Positions 1 through 14,280 of a DNA stretch of 64,000 bases are shown here, one piece after another. This stretch comes from Sacculina carcini (taxonomy: Eukaryota; Arthropoda; Thecostraca; Sacculinidae). Position numbers and translations under genes: made by a program. The DNA lies in NCBI GenBank assembly GCA_916048095.2, contig OU696576.1, positions 10,597,058 through 10,661,057 of the forward strand, given 5' to 3'. Each line of letters begins with the position of its first letter. Positions within the stretch are counted from its first letter, which is position 1. The notes under the pieces were generated by a model. The model did no database searches and had not been told where the DNA came from. It saw only the letters and a program-made list of their open reading frames with translations.

Positions 1-1727
1 ACTTAGGTAACACTTAGGGCACACTTAGGTAACACTTAGGTAACACTTAGGGCACACTTAGGTAACACTTAGGGCACACTTAGGGCACACTTAGGACACA
101 CTTAGGTAACACTTGGGTAACACTTAGGTAACACTTGGGTAACACTTAGGGCACACTTAGGTAACAGTTAGGGTACACTTAGGGCACACTTAGGGCACAC
201 TTAGGTAACACTTAGGTAACACTTAGGTAACACTTATGTAACACTTAGGTAACACTTAGGTAACACTTAGGTAACACTTAGGGCACACTTAGGGCACACT
301 TAGGTTACACTTAGGGCACACTTAGGGCACACTTAGATAACACTTAGGGCACACTTAGGTAACACTTAGGTAACACTTAGGTAACACTTAGGTAACACTT
401 AGGTAACACTTAGGGCACACTTAGGTAACACTTAGGGCACACGTAGGTAACACTTAGGGCACACTTAGGTAACACTTAGGGCACACTTAGGTAACACTTA
501 GGGCACACTTAGGTTACACTTAGGGCACACTTAGGGCACACTTAGGTAACACTTAGGTAACACTTAGGTAACACTTAGGTAACACTTAGGGCACACTTAG
601 GTAACACTTAGGGCACACTTAGGTAACACTTATGGCACACTTAGGTAACACTTAGGTAACACTTAGGTAACACTTGGGTAACACTTAGGTAACACTTAGG
701 TAACACTTAGGTAACACTTAGGGTACACTTAGGTAACACTTAGGCTACACTTAGGTAACACTTAGGGCACACTTAGGTAACACTTGGGTAACACTTGGGT
801 AACACTTAGGGCACACTTGGGTAACAGTTAGGGTACACTTAGGTAACACTTAGGGCACACTTAGGTAACACTTAGGACACACTTAGGTAACACTTAGGGC
901 ACACTTAGGTAACACTTAGGGCACACTTAGGTAACACTTAGGGCACACTTAGGTGACACTTAGGTAACACTTAGGGCACACTTAGGTAACACTTAGGGCA
1001 CACTTAGGGCACACTTAGGTAACACTTAGGGCACACTTAGGGCACACTTAGGGCACACTTAGGTAACACTTAGGTAACACTTAGGTAACACTTAGGGCAC
1101 ACTTAGGGCACACTTAGGGCACACTTAGGTAACACTTAGGTAACACTTAGGTAACACTTAGGTAACACTTAGGTAACACTTAGGGCACACTTAGGGCACA
1201 CTTAGGGCACACTTAGGTAACACTTAGGGCACACTTAGGTAACACTTAGGTAACACTTAGGGCACACTTAGGTAACACTTAGGTAACACTTAGGTAACAC
1301 TTAGGGCACACTTAGGTAACACTTAGGGCACACTTAGGTAACACTTATGGCACACTTAGGTAACACTTAGGTAACACTTAGGTAACACTTGGGTAACACT
1401 TAGGTAACACTTAGGTAACACTTAGGTAACACTTAGGGTACACTTAGGCTACACTTAGGTAACACTTAGGGCACACTTAGGTAACACTTAGGTAACACTT
1501 AGGGCACACTTAGGTAACACTTAGGGCACACTTAGGTAACACTTAGGGCACACTTAGGTAACACTTAGGGCACACTTAGGTAACACTTAGGGCACACTTA
1601 GGTAACACTTAGGGCACACTTAGGTTACACTTAGGGCACACTTAGGGCACACTTAGATAACACTTAGGGCACACTTAGGTAACACTTAGGTAACACTTAG
1701 GGCACACTTAGGTAACACTTAGGTAAC

Positions 1728-1737
1728 ACTTAATAAC
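1728..1737 (+). repeat. 10-bp register-breaking unit ACTTAATAAC
   Basis: One of very few units that break the 11-bp register. It looks like ACTTAGATAAC with the G lost. The same 10-mer occurs at 6600 and 8326 in matching context, so all three descend from one deletion copied by segmental duplication (offsets 4,872 and 6,598 bp). Confidence 0.9.
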
Positions 1738-1960
1738 ACTTAGGGCACACTTAGGTAACACTTAGGGCACACTTAGGTTACACTTAGGGCACACTTAGGG
1801 CACACTTAGATAACACTTAGGGCACACTTAGGTAACACTTAGGTAACACTTAGGTAACACTTAGGTAACACTTAGGTAACACTTAGGTAACACTTAGGTA
1901 ACACTTAGGTAACACTTAGGTAACACTTAGGTAACACTTAGGTAACACTTAGGTAACACT

Positions 1961-4900
1961 TGGGTAACACTTAGGGCACACTTAGGTAACACTTAGGTAA
2001 CACTTGGGTAACACTTAGGTAACACTTAGGTAACACTTAGGTAACACTTAGGTAACACTTAGGGCACACTTAGGTAACACTTAGGGCACACTTAGGTAAC
2101 ACTTAGGGCACACTTAGGGCACACTTAGGGCAAACTTGGGTAACACTTAGGTAACACTTAGGTAACACTTAGGTAACACTTAGGCTACACTTAGGTAACA
2201 CTTAGGGCACACTTAGGTAACACTTAGGTAACACTTAGGTAACACTTAGGTAACACTTAGGTAACACTTAGGTAACACTTAGATAACACTTAGGTAACAC
2301 TTAGGTAACACTTAGGGCACACTTAGGTAACACTTAGGTAACACTTAGGGCACACTTAGGTAACACTTAGGGCACACTTAGGGCACACTTAGGACACACT
2401 TAGGTAACACTTGGGTAACACTTAGGTAACACTTAGGTAACACTTAGGTAACACTTAGGTAACACTTAGGTAACACTTAGGGCACACTTAGGGCACACTT
2501 AGGGCACACTTAGGGCACACTTAGGGCACACTTAGGGCACACTTAGGTAACACTTAGGGCACACTTAGGTAACACTTAGGTAACACTTAGGTAACACTTA
2601 GGGTACACTTAGGTAACACTTAGGGCACACTTAGGTAACACTTAGGTAACACTTAGGTAACACTTAGGGCACACTTAGGGCACACTTAGGGCACACTTAG
2701 GTAACACTTAGGGCACACTTAGGTAACACTTAGGTAACACTTAGGGCACACTTAGGTAACACTTAGGTAACACTTAGGTAACACTTAGGGCACACTTAGG
2801 TAACACTTAGGGCACACTTAGGTTACACTTAGGGCACACTTAGGGCACACTTAGATAACACTTAGGGCACACTTAGGTAACACTTAGGTAACACTTAGGT
2901 AACACTTAGGTAACACTTAGGTAACACTTAGGTAACACTTAGGGCACACTTAGGTAACACTTAGGGCACACTTAGGTAACACTTATGGCACACTTAGGTA
3001 ACACTTAGGTAACACTTAGGTAACACTTGGGTAACACTTAGGTAACACTTAGGTAACACTTAGGTAACACTTAGGGTACACTTAGGTAACACTTAGGCTA
3101 CACTTAGGTAACACTTAGGGCACACTTAGGTAACACTTGGGTAACACTTGGGTAACACTTAGGGCACACTTGGGTAACAGTTAGGGTACACTTAGGTAAC
3201 ACTTAGGGCACACTTAGGTAACACTTAGGACACACTTAGGTAACACTTAGGGCACACTTAGGTAACACTTAGGGCACACTTAGGTAACACTTAGGGCACA
3301 CTTAGGTGACACTTAGGTAACACTTAGGGCACACTTAGGTAACACTTAGGGCACACTTAGGGCACACTTAGGTAACACTTAGGGCACACTTAGGGCACAC
3401 TTAGGGCACACTTAGGTAACACTTAGGTAACACTTAGGTAACACTTAGGGCACACTTAGGGCACACTTAGGGCACACTTAGGTAACACTTAGGTAACACT
3501 TAGGTAACACTTAGGTAACACTTAGGTAACACTTAGGGCACACTTAGGGCACACTTAGGGCACACTTAGGTAACACTTAGGGCACACTTAGGTAACACTT
3601 AGGTAACACTTAGGGCACACTTAGGTAACACTTAGGTAACACTTAGGTAACACTTAGGGCACACTTAGGTAACACTTAGGGCACACTTAGGTAACACTTA
3701 TGGCACACTTAGGTAACACTTAGGTAACACTTAGGTAACACTTGGGTAACACTTAGGTAACACTTAGGTAACACTTAGGTAACACTTAGGGTACACTTAG
3801 GCTACACTTAGGTAACACTTAGGGCACACTTAGGTAACACTTAGGTAACACTTAGGGCACACTTAGGTAACACTTAGGGCACACTTAGGTAACACTTAGG
3901 GCACACTTAGGTAACACTTAGGGCACACTTAGGTAACACTTAGGGCACACTTAGGTAACACTTAGGGCACACTTAGGTTACACTTAGGGCACACTTAGGG
4001 CACACTTAGATAACACTTAGGGCACACTTAGGTAACACTTAGGTAACACTTAGGGCACACTTAGGTAACACTTAGGTAACACTTAGGTAACACTTAGGGC
4101 ACACTTAGGTAACACTTAGGGCACACTTAGGTTACACTTAGGGCACACTTAGGGCACACTTAGATAACACTTAGGGCACACTTAGGTAACACTTAGGTAA
4201 CACTTAGGTAACACTTAGGTAACACTTAGGTAACACTTAGGTAACACTTAGGTAACACTTAGGTAACACTTAGGTAACACTTAGGTAACACTTAGGTAAC
4301 ACTTAGGTAACACTTGGGTAACACTTAGGGCACACTTAGGTAACACTTAGGTAACACTTGGGTAACACTTAGGTAACACTTAGGTAACACTTAGGTAACA
4401 CTTAGGTAACACTTAGGGCACACTTAGGTAACACTTAGGGCACACTTAGGTAACACTTAGGGCACACTTAGGGCACACTTAGGGCAAACTTGGGTAACAC
4501 TTAGGTAACACTTAGGTAACACTTAGGTAACACTTAGGCTACACTTAGGTAACACTTAGGGCACACTTAGGTAACACTTAGGTAACACTTAGGTAACACT
4601 TAGGTAACACTTAGGTAACACTTAGGTAACACTTAGATAACACTTAGGTAACACTTAGGTAACACTTAGGGCACACTTAGGTAACACTTAGGTAACACTT
4701 AGGGCACACTTAGGTAACACTTAGGGCACACTTAGGGCACACTTAGGACACACTTAGGTAACACTTGGGTAACACTTAGGTAACACTTAGGTAACACTTA
4801 GGTAACACTTAGGTAACACTTAGGTAACACTTAGGGCACACTTAGGGCACACTTAGGGCACACTTAGGGCACACTTAGGGCACACTTAGGGCACACTTAG

Positions 4901-6472
4901 GTAACACTTAGGGCACACTTAGGTAACACTTAGGTAACACTTAGGTAACACTTAGGGTACACTTAGGTAACACTTAGGGCACACTTAGGTAACACTTAGG
5001 TAACACTTAGGTAACACTTAGGGCACACTTAGGGCACACTTAGGGCACACTTAGGTAACACTTAGGGCACACTTAGGTAACACTTAGGTAACACTTAGGG
5101 CACACTTAGGTAACACTTAGGTAACACTTAGGTAACACTTAGGGCACACTTAGGTAACACTTAGGGCACACTTAGGTTACACTTAGGGCACACTTAGGGC
5201 ACACTTAGATAACACTTAGGGCACACTTAGGTAACACTTAGGTAACACTTAGGTAACACTTAGGTAACACTTAGGTAACACTTAGGTAACACTTAGGGCA
5301 CACTTAGGTTACACTTAGGGCACACTTAGGGCACACTTAGATAACACTTAGGGCACACTTAGGTAACACTTAGGTAACACTTAGGTAACACTTAGGTAAC
5401 ACTTAGGTAACACTTAGGTAACACTTAGGGCACACTTAGGTAACACTTATGGCACACTTAGGTAACACTTAGGTAACACTTAGGTAACACTTGGGTAACA
5501 CTTAGGTAACACTTAGGGCACACTTAGGTAACACTTAGGTAACACTTAGGGCACACTTAGGTAACACTTAGGGCACACTTAGGTAACACTTAGGGCACAC
5601 TTAGGTAACACTTAGGGCACACTTAGGTAACACTTAGGGCACACTTAGGTAACACTTAGGTAACACTTAGGTAACACTTAGGGCACACTTAGGGCACACT
5701 TAGGGCACACTTAGGTAACACTTAGGGCACACTTAGGTAACACTTAGGTAACACTTAGGGCACACTTAGGTAACACTTAGGTAACACTTAGGTAACACTT
5801 AGGGCACACTTAGGTAACACTTAGGTAACACTTAGGTAACACTTAGGTAACACTTAGGTAACACTTAGGGCACACTTAGGTAACACTTAGGGCACACGTA
5901 GGTAACACTTAGGGCACACTTAGGTAACACTTAGGGCACACTTAGGTAACACTTAGGGCACACTTAGGTTACACTTAGGGCACACTTAGGGCACACTTAG
6001 ATAACACTTAGGGCACACTTAGGTAACACTTAGGTAACACTTAGGTAACACTTAGGTAACACTTAGGTAACACTTAGGTAACACTTAGGGCACACTTAGG
6101 TAACACTTAGGGCACACTTAGGTAACACTTATGGCACACTTAGGTAACACTTAGGTAACACTTAGGTAACACTTGGGTAACACTTAGGTAACACTTAGGT
6201 AACACTTAGGTAACACTTAGGGTACACTTAGGTAACACTTAGGCTACACTTAGGTAACACTTAGGGCACACTTAGGTAACACTTGGGTAACACTTGGGTA
6301 ACACTTAGGGCACACTTGGGTAACAGTTAGGGTACACTTAGGTAACACTTAGGGCACACTTAGGTAACACTTAGGGCACACTTAGGTAACACTTAGGGCA
6401 CACTTAGGTAACACTTAGGGCACACTTAGGTAACACTTAGGGCACACTTAGGTGACACTTAGGTAACACTTA
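1961..6472. repeat. 4.5-kb satellite block, copy 1 of 2 (offset 7,808)
   Basis: The variant-unit order here recurs 7,808 bp to the right. Matching markers include the GGGCAA unit (2131 and 9939; 4485 and 12293), the AGTTAGGGTAC unit (3179 and 10987), a TTATGGCAC unit (3698 and 11506), the rare ACGTAGG unit (5896 and 13704) and a GGTGAC unit (6451 and 14259). The constant offset means no net indel across about 4.5 kb. Order diverges just left of 1961 and right of about 6472, which sets the limits. Boundaries are good to about one or two units. Confidence 0.85.
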
Positions 6473-6599
6473 GGTAACACTTAGGGCACACTTAGGTTAC
6501 ACTTAGGGCACACTTAGGGCACACTTAGATAACACTTAGGGCACACTTAGGTAACACTTAGGTAACACTTAGGGCACACTTAGGTAACACTTAGGTAAC

Positions 6600-6609
6600 A
6601 CTTAATAAC
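6600..6609 (+). repeat. 10-bp register-breaking unit, second copy
   Basis: Same 10-mer as at 1728, in the same local variant order, 4,872 bp away. It acts as a lineage marker for the duplicated block. Confidence 0.9.
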
Positions 6610-8325
6610 ACTTAGGGCACACTTAGGTAACACTTAGGGCACACTTAGGTTACACTTAGGGCACACTTAGGGCACACTTAGATAACACTTAGGGCACACT
6701 TAGGTAACACTTAGGTAACACTTAGGTAACACTTAGGTAACACTTAGGTAACACTTAGGTAACACTTAGGTAACACTTAGGTAACACTTAGGTAACACTT
6801 AGGTAACACTTGGGTAACACTTAGGGCACACTTAGGTAACACTTAGGTAACACTTGGGTAACACTTAGGTAACACTTAGGTAACACTTAGGTAACACTTA
6901 GGTAACACTTAGGGCACACTTAGGTAACACTTAGGGCACACTTAGGTAACACTTAGGGCACACTTAGGGCACACTTAGGGCAAACTTGGGTAACACTTAG
7001 GTAACACTTAGGTAACACTTAGGTAACACTTAGGCTACACTTAGGTAACACTTAGGGCACACTTAGGTAACACTTAGGTAACACTTAGGTAACACTTAGG
7101 TAACACTTAGGTAACACTTAGGTAACACTTAGATAACACTTAGGTAACACTTAGGTAACACTTAGGGCACACTTAGGTAACACTTAGGTAACACTTAGGG
7201 CACACTTAGGTAACACTTAGGGCACACTTAGGGCACACTTAGGACACACTTAGGTAACACTTGGGTAACACTTAGGTAACACTTAGGTAACACTTAGGTA
7301 ACACTTAGGTAACACTTAGGTAACACTTAGGGCACACTTAGGGCACACTTAGGGCACACTTAGGGCACACTTAGGGCACACTTAGGGCACACTTAGGTAA
7401 CACTTAGGGCACACTTAGGTAACACTTAGGTAACACTTAGGTAACACTTAGGGTACACTTAGGTAACACTTAGGGCACACTTAGGTAACACTTAGGTAAC
7501 ACTTAGGTAACACTTAGGGCACACTTAGGGCACACTTAGGGCACACTTAGGTAACACTTAGGGCACACTTAGGTAACACTTAGGTAACACTTAGGGCACA
7601 CTTAGGTAACACTTAGGTAACACTTAGGTAACACTTAGGGCACACTTAGGTAACACTTAGGGCACACTTAGGTTACACTTAGGGCACACTTAGGGCACAC
7701 TTAGATAACACTTAGGGCACACTTAGGTAACACTTAGGTAACACTTAGGTAACACTTAGGTAACACTTAGGTAACACTTAGGTAACACTTAGGGCACACT
7801 TAGGTAACACTTAGGGCACACTTAGGTAACACTTATGGCACACTTAGGTAACACTTAGGTAACACTTAGGTAACACTTGGGTAACACTTAGGTAACACTT
7901 AGGTAACACTTAGGTAACACTTAGGGTACACTTAGGTAACACTTAGGCTACACTTAGGTAACACTTAGGGCACACTTGGGTAACACTTAGGTAACACTTA
8001 GGCTACACTTAGGTAACACTTAGGGCACACTTAGGTAACACTTGGGTAACACTTGGGTAACACTTAGGGCACACTTGGGTAACAGTTAGGGTACACTTAG
8101 GTAACACTTAGGGCACACTTAGGTAACACTTAGGGCACACTTAGGTAACACTTAGGGCACACTTAGGTAACACTTAGGGCACACTTAGGTAACACTTAGG
8201 TAACACTTAGGGCACACTTAGGTTACACTTAGGGCACACTTAGGGCACACTTAGATAACACTTAGGGCACACTTAGGTAACACTTAGGTAACACTTAGGG
8301 CACACTTAGGTAACACTTAGGTAAC

Positions 8326-8335
8326 ACTTAATAAC
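8326..8335 (+). repeat. 10-bp register-breaking unit, third copy
   Basis: Third occurrence of the ACTTAATAAC 10-mer, 6,598 bp from the first. The downstream GGGCAA marker (2131 and 8729) sits at the same offset. Confidence 0.9.
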
Positions 8336-8560
8336 ACTTAGGGCACACTTAGGTAACACTTAGGGCACACTTAGGTTACACTTAGGGCACACTTAGGGCA
8401 CACTTAGATAACACTTAGGGCACACTTAGGTAACACTTAGGTAACACTTAGGTAACACTTAGGTAACACTTAGGTAACACTTAGGTAACACTTAGGTAAC
8501 ACTTAGGTAACACTTAGGTAACACTTAGGTAACACTTAGGTAACACTTAGGTAACACTTG

Positions 8561-10980
8561 GGTAACACTTAGGGCACACTTAGGTAACACTTAGGTAACA
8601 CTTGGGTAACACTTAGGTAACACTTAGGTAACACTTAGGTAACACTTAGGTAACACTTAGGGCACACTTAGGTAACACTTAGGGCACACTTAGGTAACAC
8701 TTAGGGCACACTTAGGGCACACTTAGGGCAAACTTGGGTAACACTTAGGTAACACTTAGGTAACACTTAGGTAACACTTAGGCTACACTTAGGTAACACT
8801 TAGGGCACACTTAGGTAACACTTAGGTAACACTTAGGTAACACTTAGGTAACACTTAGGTAACACTTAGGTAACACTTAGATAACACTTAGGTAACACTT
8901 AGGTAACACTTAGGGCACACTTAGGTAACACTTAGGTAACACTTAGGGCACACTTAGGTAACACTTAGGGCACACTTAGGGCACACTTAGGACACACTTA
9001 GGTAACACTTGGGTAACACTTAGGTAACACTTAGGTAACACTTAGGTAACACTTAGGTAACACTTAGGTAACACTTAGGGCACACTTAGGGCACACTTAG
9101 GGCACACTTAGGGCACACTTAGGGCACACTTAGGGCACACTTAGGTAACACTTAGGGCACACTTAGGTAACACTTAGGTAACACTTAGGTAACACTTAGG
9201 GTACACTTAGGTAACACTTAGGGCACACTTAGGTAACACTTAGGTAACACTTAGGTAACACTTAGGGCACACTTAGGGCACACTTAGGGCACACTTAGGT
9301 AACACTTAGGGCACACTTAGGTAACACTTAGGTAACACTTAGGGCACACTTAGGTAACACTTAGGTAACACTTAGGTAACACTTAGGGCACACTTAGGTA
9401 ACACTTAGGGCACACTTAGGTTACACTTAGGGCACACTTAGGGCACACTTAGATAACACTTAGGGCACACTTAGGTAACACTTAGGTAACACTTAGGTAA
9501 CACTTAGGTAACACTTAGGTAACACTTAGGTAACACTTAGGGCACACTTAGGTAACACTTAGGGCACACTTAGGTAACACTTATGGCACACTTAGGTAAC
9601 ACTTAGGTAACACTTAGGTAACACTTGGGTAACACTTAGGTAACACTTAGGTAACACTTAGGTAACACTTAGGGTACACTTAGGTAACACTTAGGCTACA
9701 CTTAGGTAACACTTAGGGCACACTTAGGTAACACTTGGGTAACACTTGGGTAACACTTAGGGCACACTTGGGTAACACTTAGGGCACACTTAGGTAACAC
9801 TTAGGTAACACTTGGGTAACACTTAGGTAACACTTAGGTAACACTTAGGTAACACTTAGGTAACACTTAGGGCACACTTAGGTAACACTTAGGGCACACT
9901 TAGGTAACACTTAGGGCACACTTAGGGCACACTTAGGGCAAACTTGGGTAACACTTAGGTAACACTTAGGTAACACTTAGGTAACACTTAGGCTACACTT
10001 AGGTAACACTTAGGGCACACTTAGGTAACACTTAGGTAACACTTAGGTAACACTTAGGTAACACTTAGGTAACACTTAGGTAACACTTAGATAACACTTA
10101 GGTAACACTTAGGTAACACTTAGGGCACACTTAGGTAACACTTAGGTAACACTTAGGGCACACTTAGGTAACACTTAGGGCACACTTAGGGCACACTTAG
10201 GACACACTTAGGTAACACTTGGGTAACACTTAGGTAACACTTAGGTAACACTTAGGTAACACTTAGGTAACACTTAGGTAACACTTAGGGCACACTTAGG
10301 GCACACTTAGGGCACACTTAGGGCACACTTAGGGCACACTTAGGGCACACTTAGGTAACACTTAGGGCACACTTAGGTAACACTTAGGTAACACTTAGGT
10401 AACACTTAGGGTACACTTAGGTAACACTTAGGGCACACTTAGGTAACACTTAGGTAACACTTAGGTAACACTTAGGGCACACTTAGGGCACACTTAGGGC
10501 ACACTTAGGTAACACTTAGGGCACACTTAGGTAACACTTAGGTAACACTTAGGGCACACTTAGGTAACACTTAGGTAACACTTAGGTAACACTTAGGGCA
10601 CACTTAGGTAACACTTAGGGCACACTTAGGTTACACTTAGGGCACACTTAGGGCACACTTAGATAACACTTAGGGCACACTTAGGTAACACTTAGGTAAC
10701 ACTTAGGTAACACTTAGGTAACACTTAGGTAACACTTAGGTAACACTTAGGGCACACTTAGGTAACACTTAGGGCACACTTAGGTAACACTTATGGCACA
10801 CTTAGGTAACACTTAGGTAACACTTAGGTAACACTTGGGTAACACTTAGGTAACACTTAGGTAACACTTAGGTAACACTTAGGGTACACTTAGGTAACAC
10901 TTAGGCTACACTTAGGTAACACTTAGGGCACACTTAGGTAACACTTGGGTAACACTTGGGTAACACTTAGGGCACACTTG
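8561..10980. repeat. tandem duplication of a 1,210-bp satellite segment
   Basis: Two adjacent copies, each 110 units of 11 bp, at about 8561-9770 and 9771-10980. The GGGCAA marker lies at 8729 and 9939, exactly 1,210 bp apart, and the flanking variant order matches. The order diverges after about 9770 and 10980, where the second copy continues into an AGTTAGGGTAC unit. Confidence 0.8.
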
Positions 10981-13900
10981 GGTAACAGTTAGGGTACACT
11001 TAGGTAACACTTAGGGCACACTTAGGTAACACTTAGGACACACTTAGGTAACACTTAGGGCACACTTAGGTAACACTTAGGGCACACTTAGGTAACACTT
11101 AGGGCACACTTAGGTGACACTTAGGTAACACTTAGGGCACACTTAGGTAACACTTAGGGCACACTTAGGGCACACTTAGGTAACACTTAGGGCACACTTA
11201 GGGCACACTTAGGGCACACTTAGGTAACACTTAGGTAACACTTAGGTAACACTTAGGGCACACTTAGGGCACACTTAGGGCACACTTAGGTAACACTTAG
11301 GTAACACTTAGGTAACACTTAGGTAACACTTAGGTAACACTTAGGGCACACTTAGGGCACACTTAGGGCACACTTAGGTAACACTTAGGGCACACTTAGG
11401 TAACACTTAGGTAACACTTAGGGCACACTTAGGTAACACTTAGGTAACACTTAGGTAACACTTAGGGCACACTTAGGTAACACTTAGGGCACACTTAGGT
11501 AACACTTATGGCACACTTAGGTAACACTTAGGTAACACTTAGGTAACACTTGGGTAACACTTAGGTAACACTTAGGTAACACTTAGGTAACACTTAGGGT
11601 ACACTTAGGCTACACTTAGGTAACACTTAGGGCACACTTAGGTAACACTTAGGTAACACTTAGGGCACACTTAGGTAACACTTAGGGCACACTTAGGTAA
11701 CACTTAGGGCACACTTAGGTAACACTTAGGGCACACTTAGGTAACACTTAGGGCACACTTAGGTAACACTTAGGGCACACTTAGGTTACACTTAGGGCAC
11801 ACTTAGGGCACACTTAGATAACACTTAGGGCACACTTAGGTAACACTTAGGTAACACTTAGGGCACACTTAGGTAACACTTAGGTAACACTTAGGTAACA
11901 CTTAGGGCACACTTAGGTAACACTTAGGGCACACTTAGGTTACACTTAGGGCACACTTAGGGCACACTTAGATAACACTTAGGGCACACTTAGGTAACAC
12001 TTAGGTAACACTTAGGTAACACTTAGGTAACACTTAGGTAACACTTAGGTAACACTTAGGTAACACTTAGGTAACACTTAGGTAACACTTAGGTAACACT
12101 TAGGTAACACTTAGGTAACACTTGGGTAACACTTAGGGCACACTTAGGTAACACTTAGGTAACACTTGGGTAACACTTAGGTAACACTTAGGTAACACTT
12201 AGGTAACACTTAGGTAACACTTAGGGCACACTTAGGTAACACTTAGGGCACACTTAGGTAACACTTAGGGCACACTTAGGGCACACTTAGGGCAAACTTG
12301 GGTAACACTTAGGTAACACTTAGGTAACACTTAGGTAACACTTAGGCTACACTTAGGTAACACTTAGGGCACACTTAGGTAACACTTAGGTAACACTTAG
12401 GTAACACTTAGGTAACACTTAGGTAACACTTAGGTAACACTTAGATAACACTTAGGTAACACTTAGGTAACACTTAGGGCACACTTAGGTAACACTTAGG
12501 TAACACTTAGGGCACACTTAGGTAACACTTAGGGCACACTTAGGGCACACTTAGGACACACTTAGGTAACACTTGGGTAACACTTAGGTAACACTTAGGT
12601 AACACTTAGGTAACACTTAGGTAACACTTAGGTAACACTTAGGGCACACTTAGGGCACACTTAGGGCACACTTAGGGCACACTTAGGGCACACTTAGGGC
12701 ACACTTAGGTAACACTTAGGGCACACTTAGGTAACACTTAGGTAACACTTAGGTAACACTTAGGGTACACTTAGGTAACACTTAGGGCACACTTAGGTAA
12801 CACTTAGGTAACACTTAGGTAACACTTAGGGCACACTTAGGGCACACTTAGGGCACACTTAGGTAACACTTAGGGCACACTTAGGTAACACTTAGGTAAC
12901 ACTTAGGGCACACTTAGGTAACACTTAGGTAACACTTAGGTAACACTTAGGGCACACTTAGGTAACACTTAGGGCACACTTAGGTTACACTTAGGGCACA
13001 CTTAGGGCACACTTAGATAACACTTAGGGCACACTTAGGTAACACTTAGGTAACACTTAGGTAACACTTAGGTAACACTTAGGTAACACTTAGGTAACAC
13101 TTAGGGCACACTTAGGTTACACTTAGGGCACACTTAGGGCACACTTAGATAACACTTAGGGCACACTTAGGTAACACTTAGGTAACACTTAGGTAACACT
13201 TAGGTAACACTTAGGTAACACTTAGGTAACACTTAGGGCACACTTAGGTAACACTTATGGCACACTTAGGTAACACTTAGGTAACACTTAGGTAACACTT
13301 GGGTAACACTTAGGTAACACTTAGGGCACACTTAGGTAACACTTAGGTAACACTTAGGGCACACTTAGGTAACACTTAGGGCACACTTAGGTAACACTTA
13401 GGGCACACTTAGGTAACACTTAGGGCACACTTAGGTAACACTTAGGGCACACTTAGGTAACACTTAGGTAACACTTAGGTAACACTTAGGGCACACTTAG
13501 GGCACACTTAGGGCACACTTAGGTAACACTTAGGGCACACTTAGGTAACACTTAGGTAACACTTAGGGCACACTTAGGTAACACTTAGGTAACACTTAGG
13601 TAACACTTAGGGCACACTTAGGTAACACTTAGGTAACACTTAGGTAACACTTAGGTAACACTTAGGTAACACTTAGGGCACACTTAGGTAACACTTAGGG
13701 CACACGTAGGTAACACTTAGGGCACACTTAGGTAACACTTAGGGCACACTTAGGTAACACTTAGGGCACACTTAGGTTACACTTAGGGCACACTTAGGGC
13801 ACACTTAGATAACACTTAGGGCACACTTAGGTAACACTTAGGTAACACTTAGGTAACACTTAGGTAACACTTAGGTAACACTTAGGTAACACTTAGGGCA

Positions 13901-14280
13901 CACTTAGGTAACACTTAGGGCACACTTAGGTAACACTTATGGCACACTTAGGTAACACTTAGGTAACACTTAGGTAACACTTGGGTAACACTTAGGTAAC
14001 ACTTAGGTAACACTTAGGTAACACTTAGGGTACACTTAGGTAACACTTAGGCTACACTTAGGTAACACTTAGGGCACACTTAGGTAACACTTGGGTAACA
14101 CTTGGGTAACACTTAGGGCACACTTGGGTAACAGTTAGGGTACACTTAGGTAACACTTAGGGCACACTTAGGTAACACTTAGGGCACACTTAGGTAACAC
14201 TTAGGGCACACTTAGGTAACACTTAGGGCACACTTAGGTAACACTTAGGGCACACTTAGGTGACACTTAGGTAACACTTA
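9769..14280. repeat. 4.5-kb satellite block, copy 2 of 2
   Basis: Partner of the block at 1961-6472, with the same variant-unit order at a constant 7,808-bp offset. Its left edge coincides with the junction of the 1,210-bp tandem duplication at 8561-10980, so the two rearrangements share a breakpoint. Confidence 0.85.
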
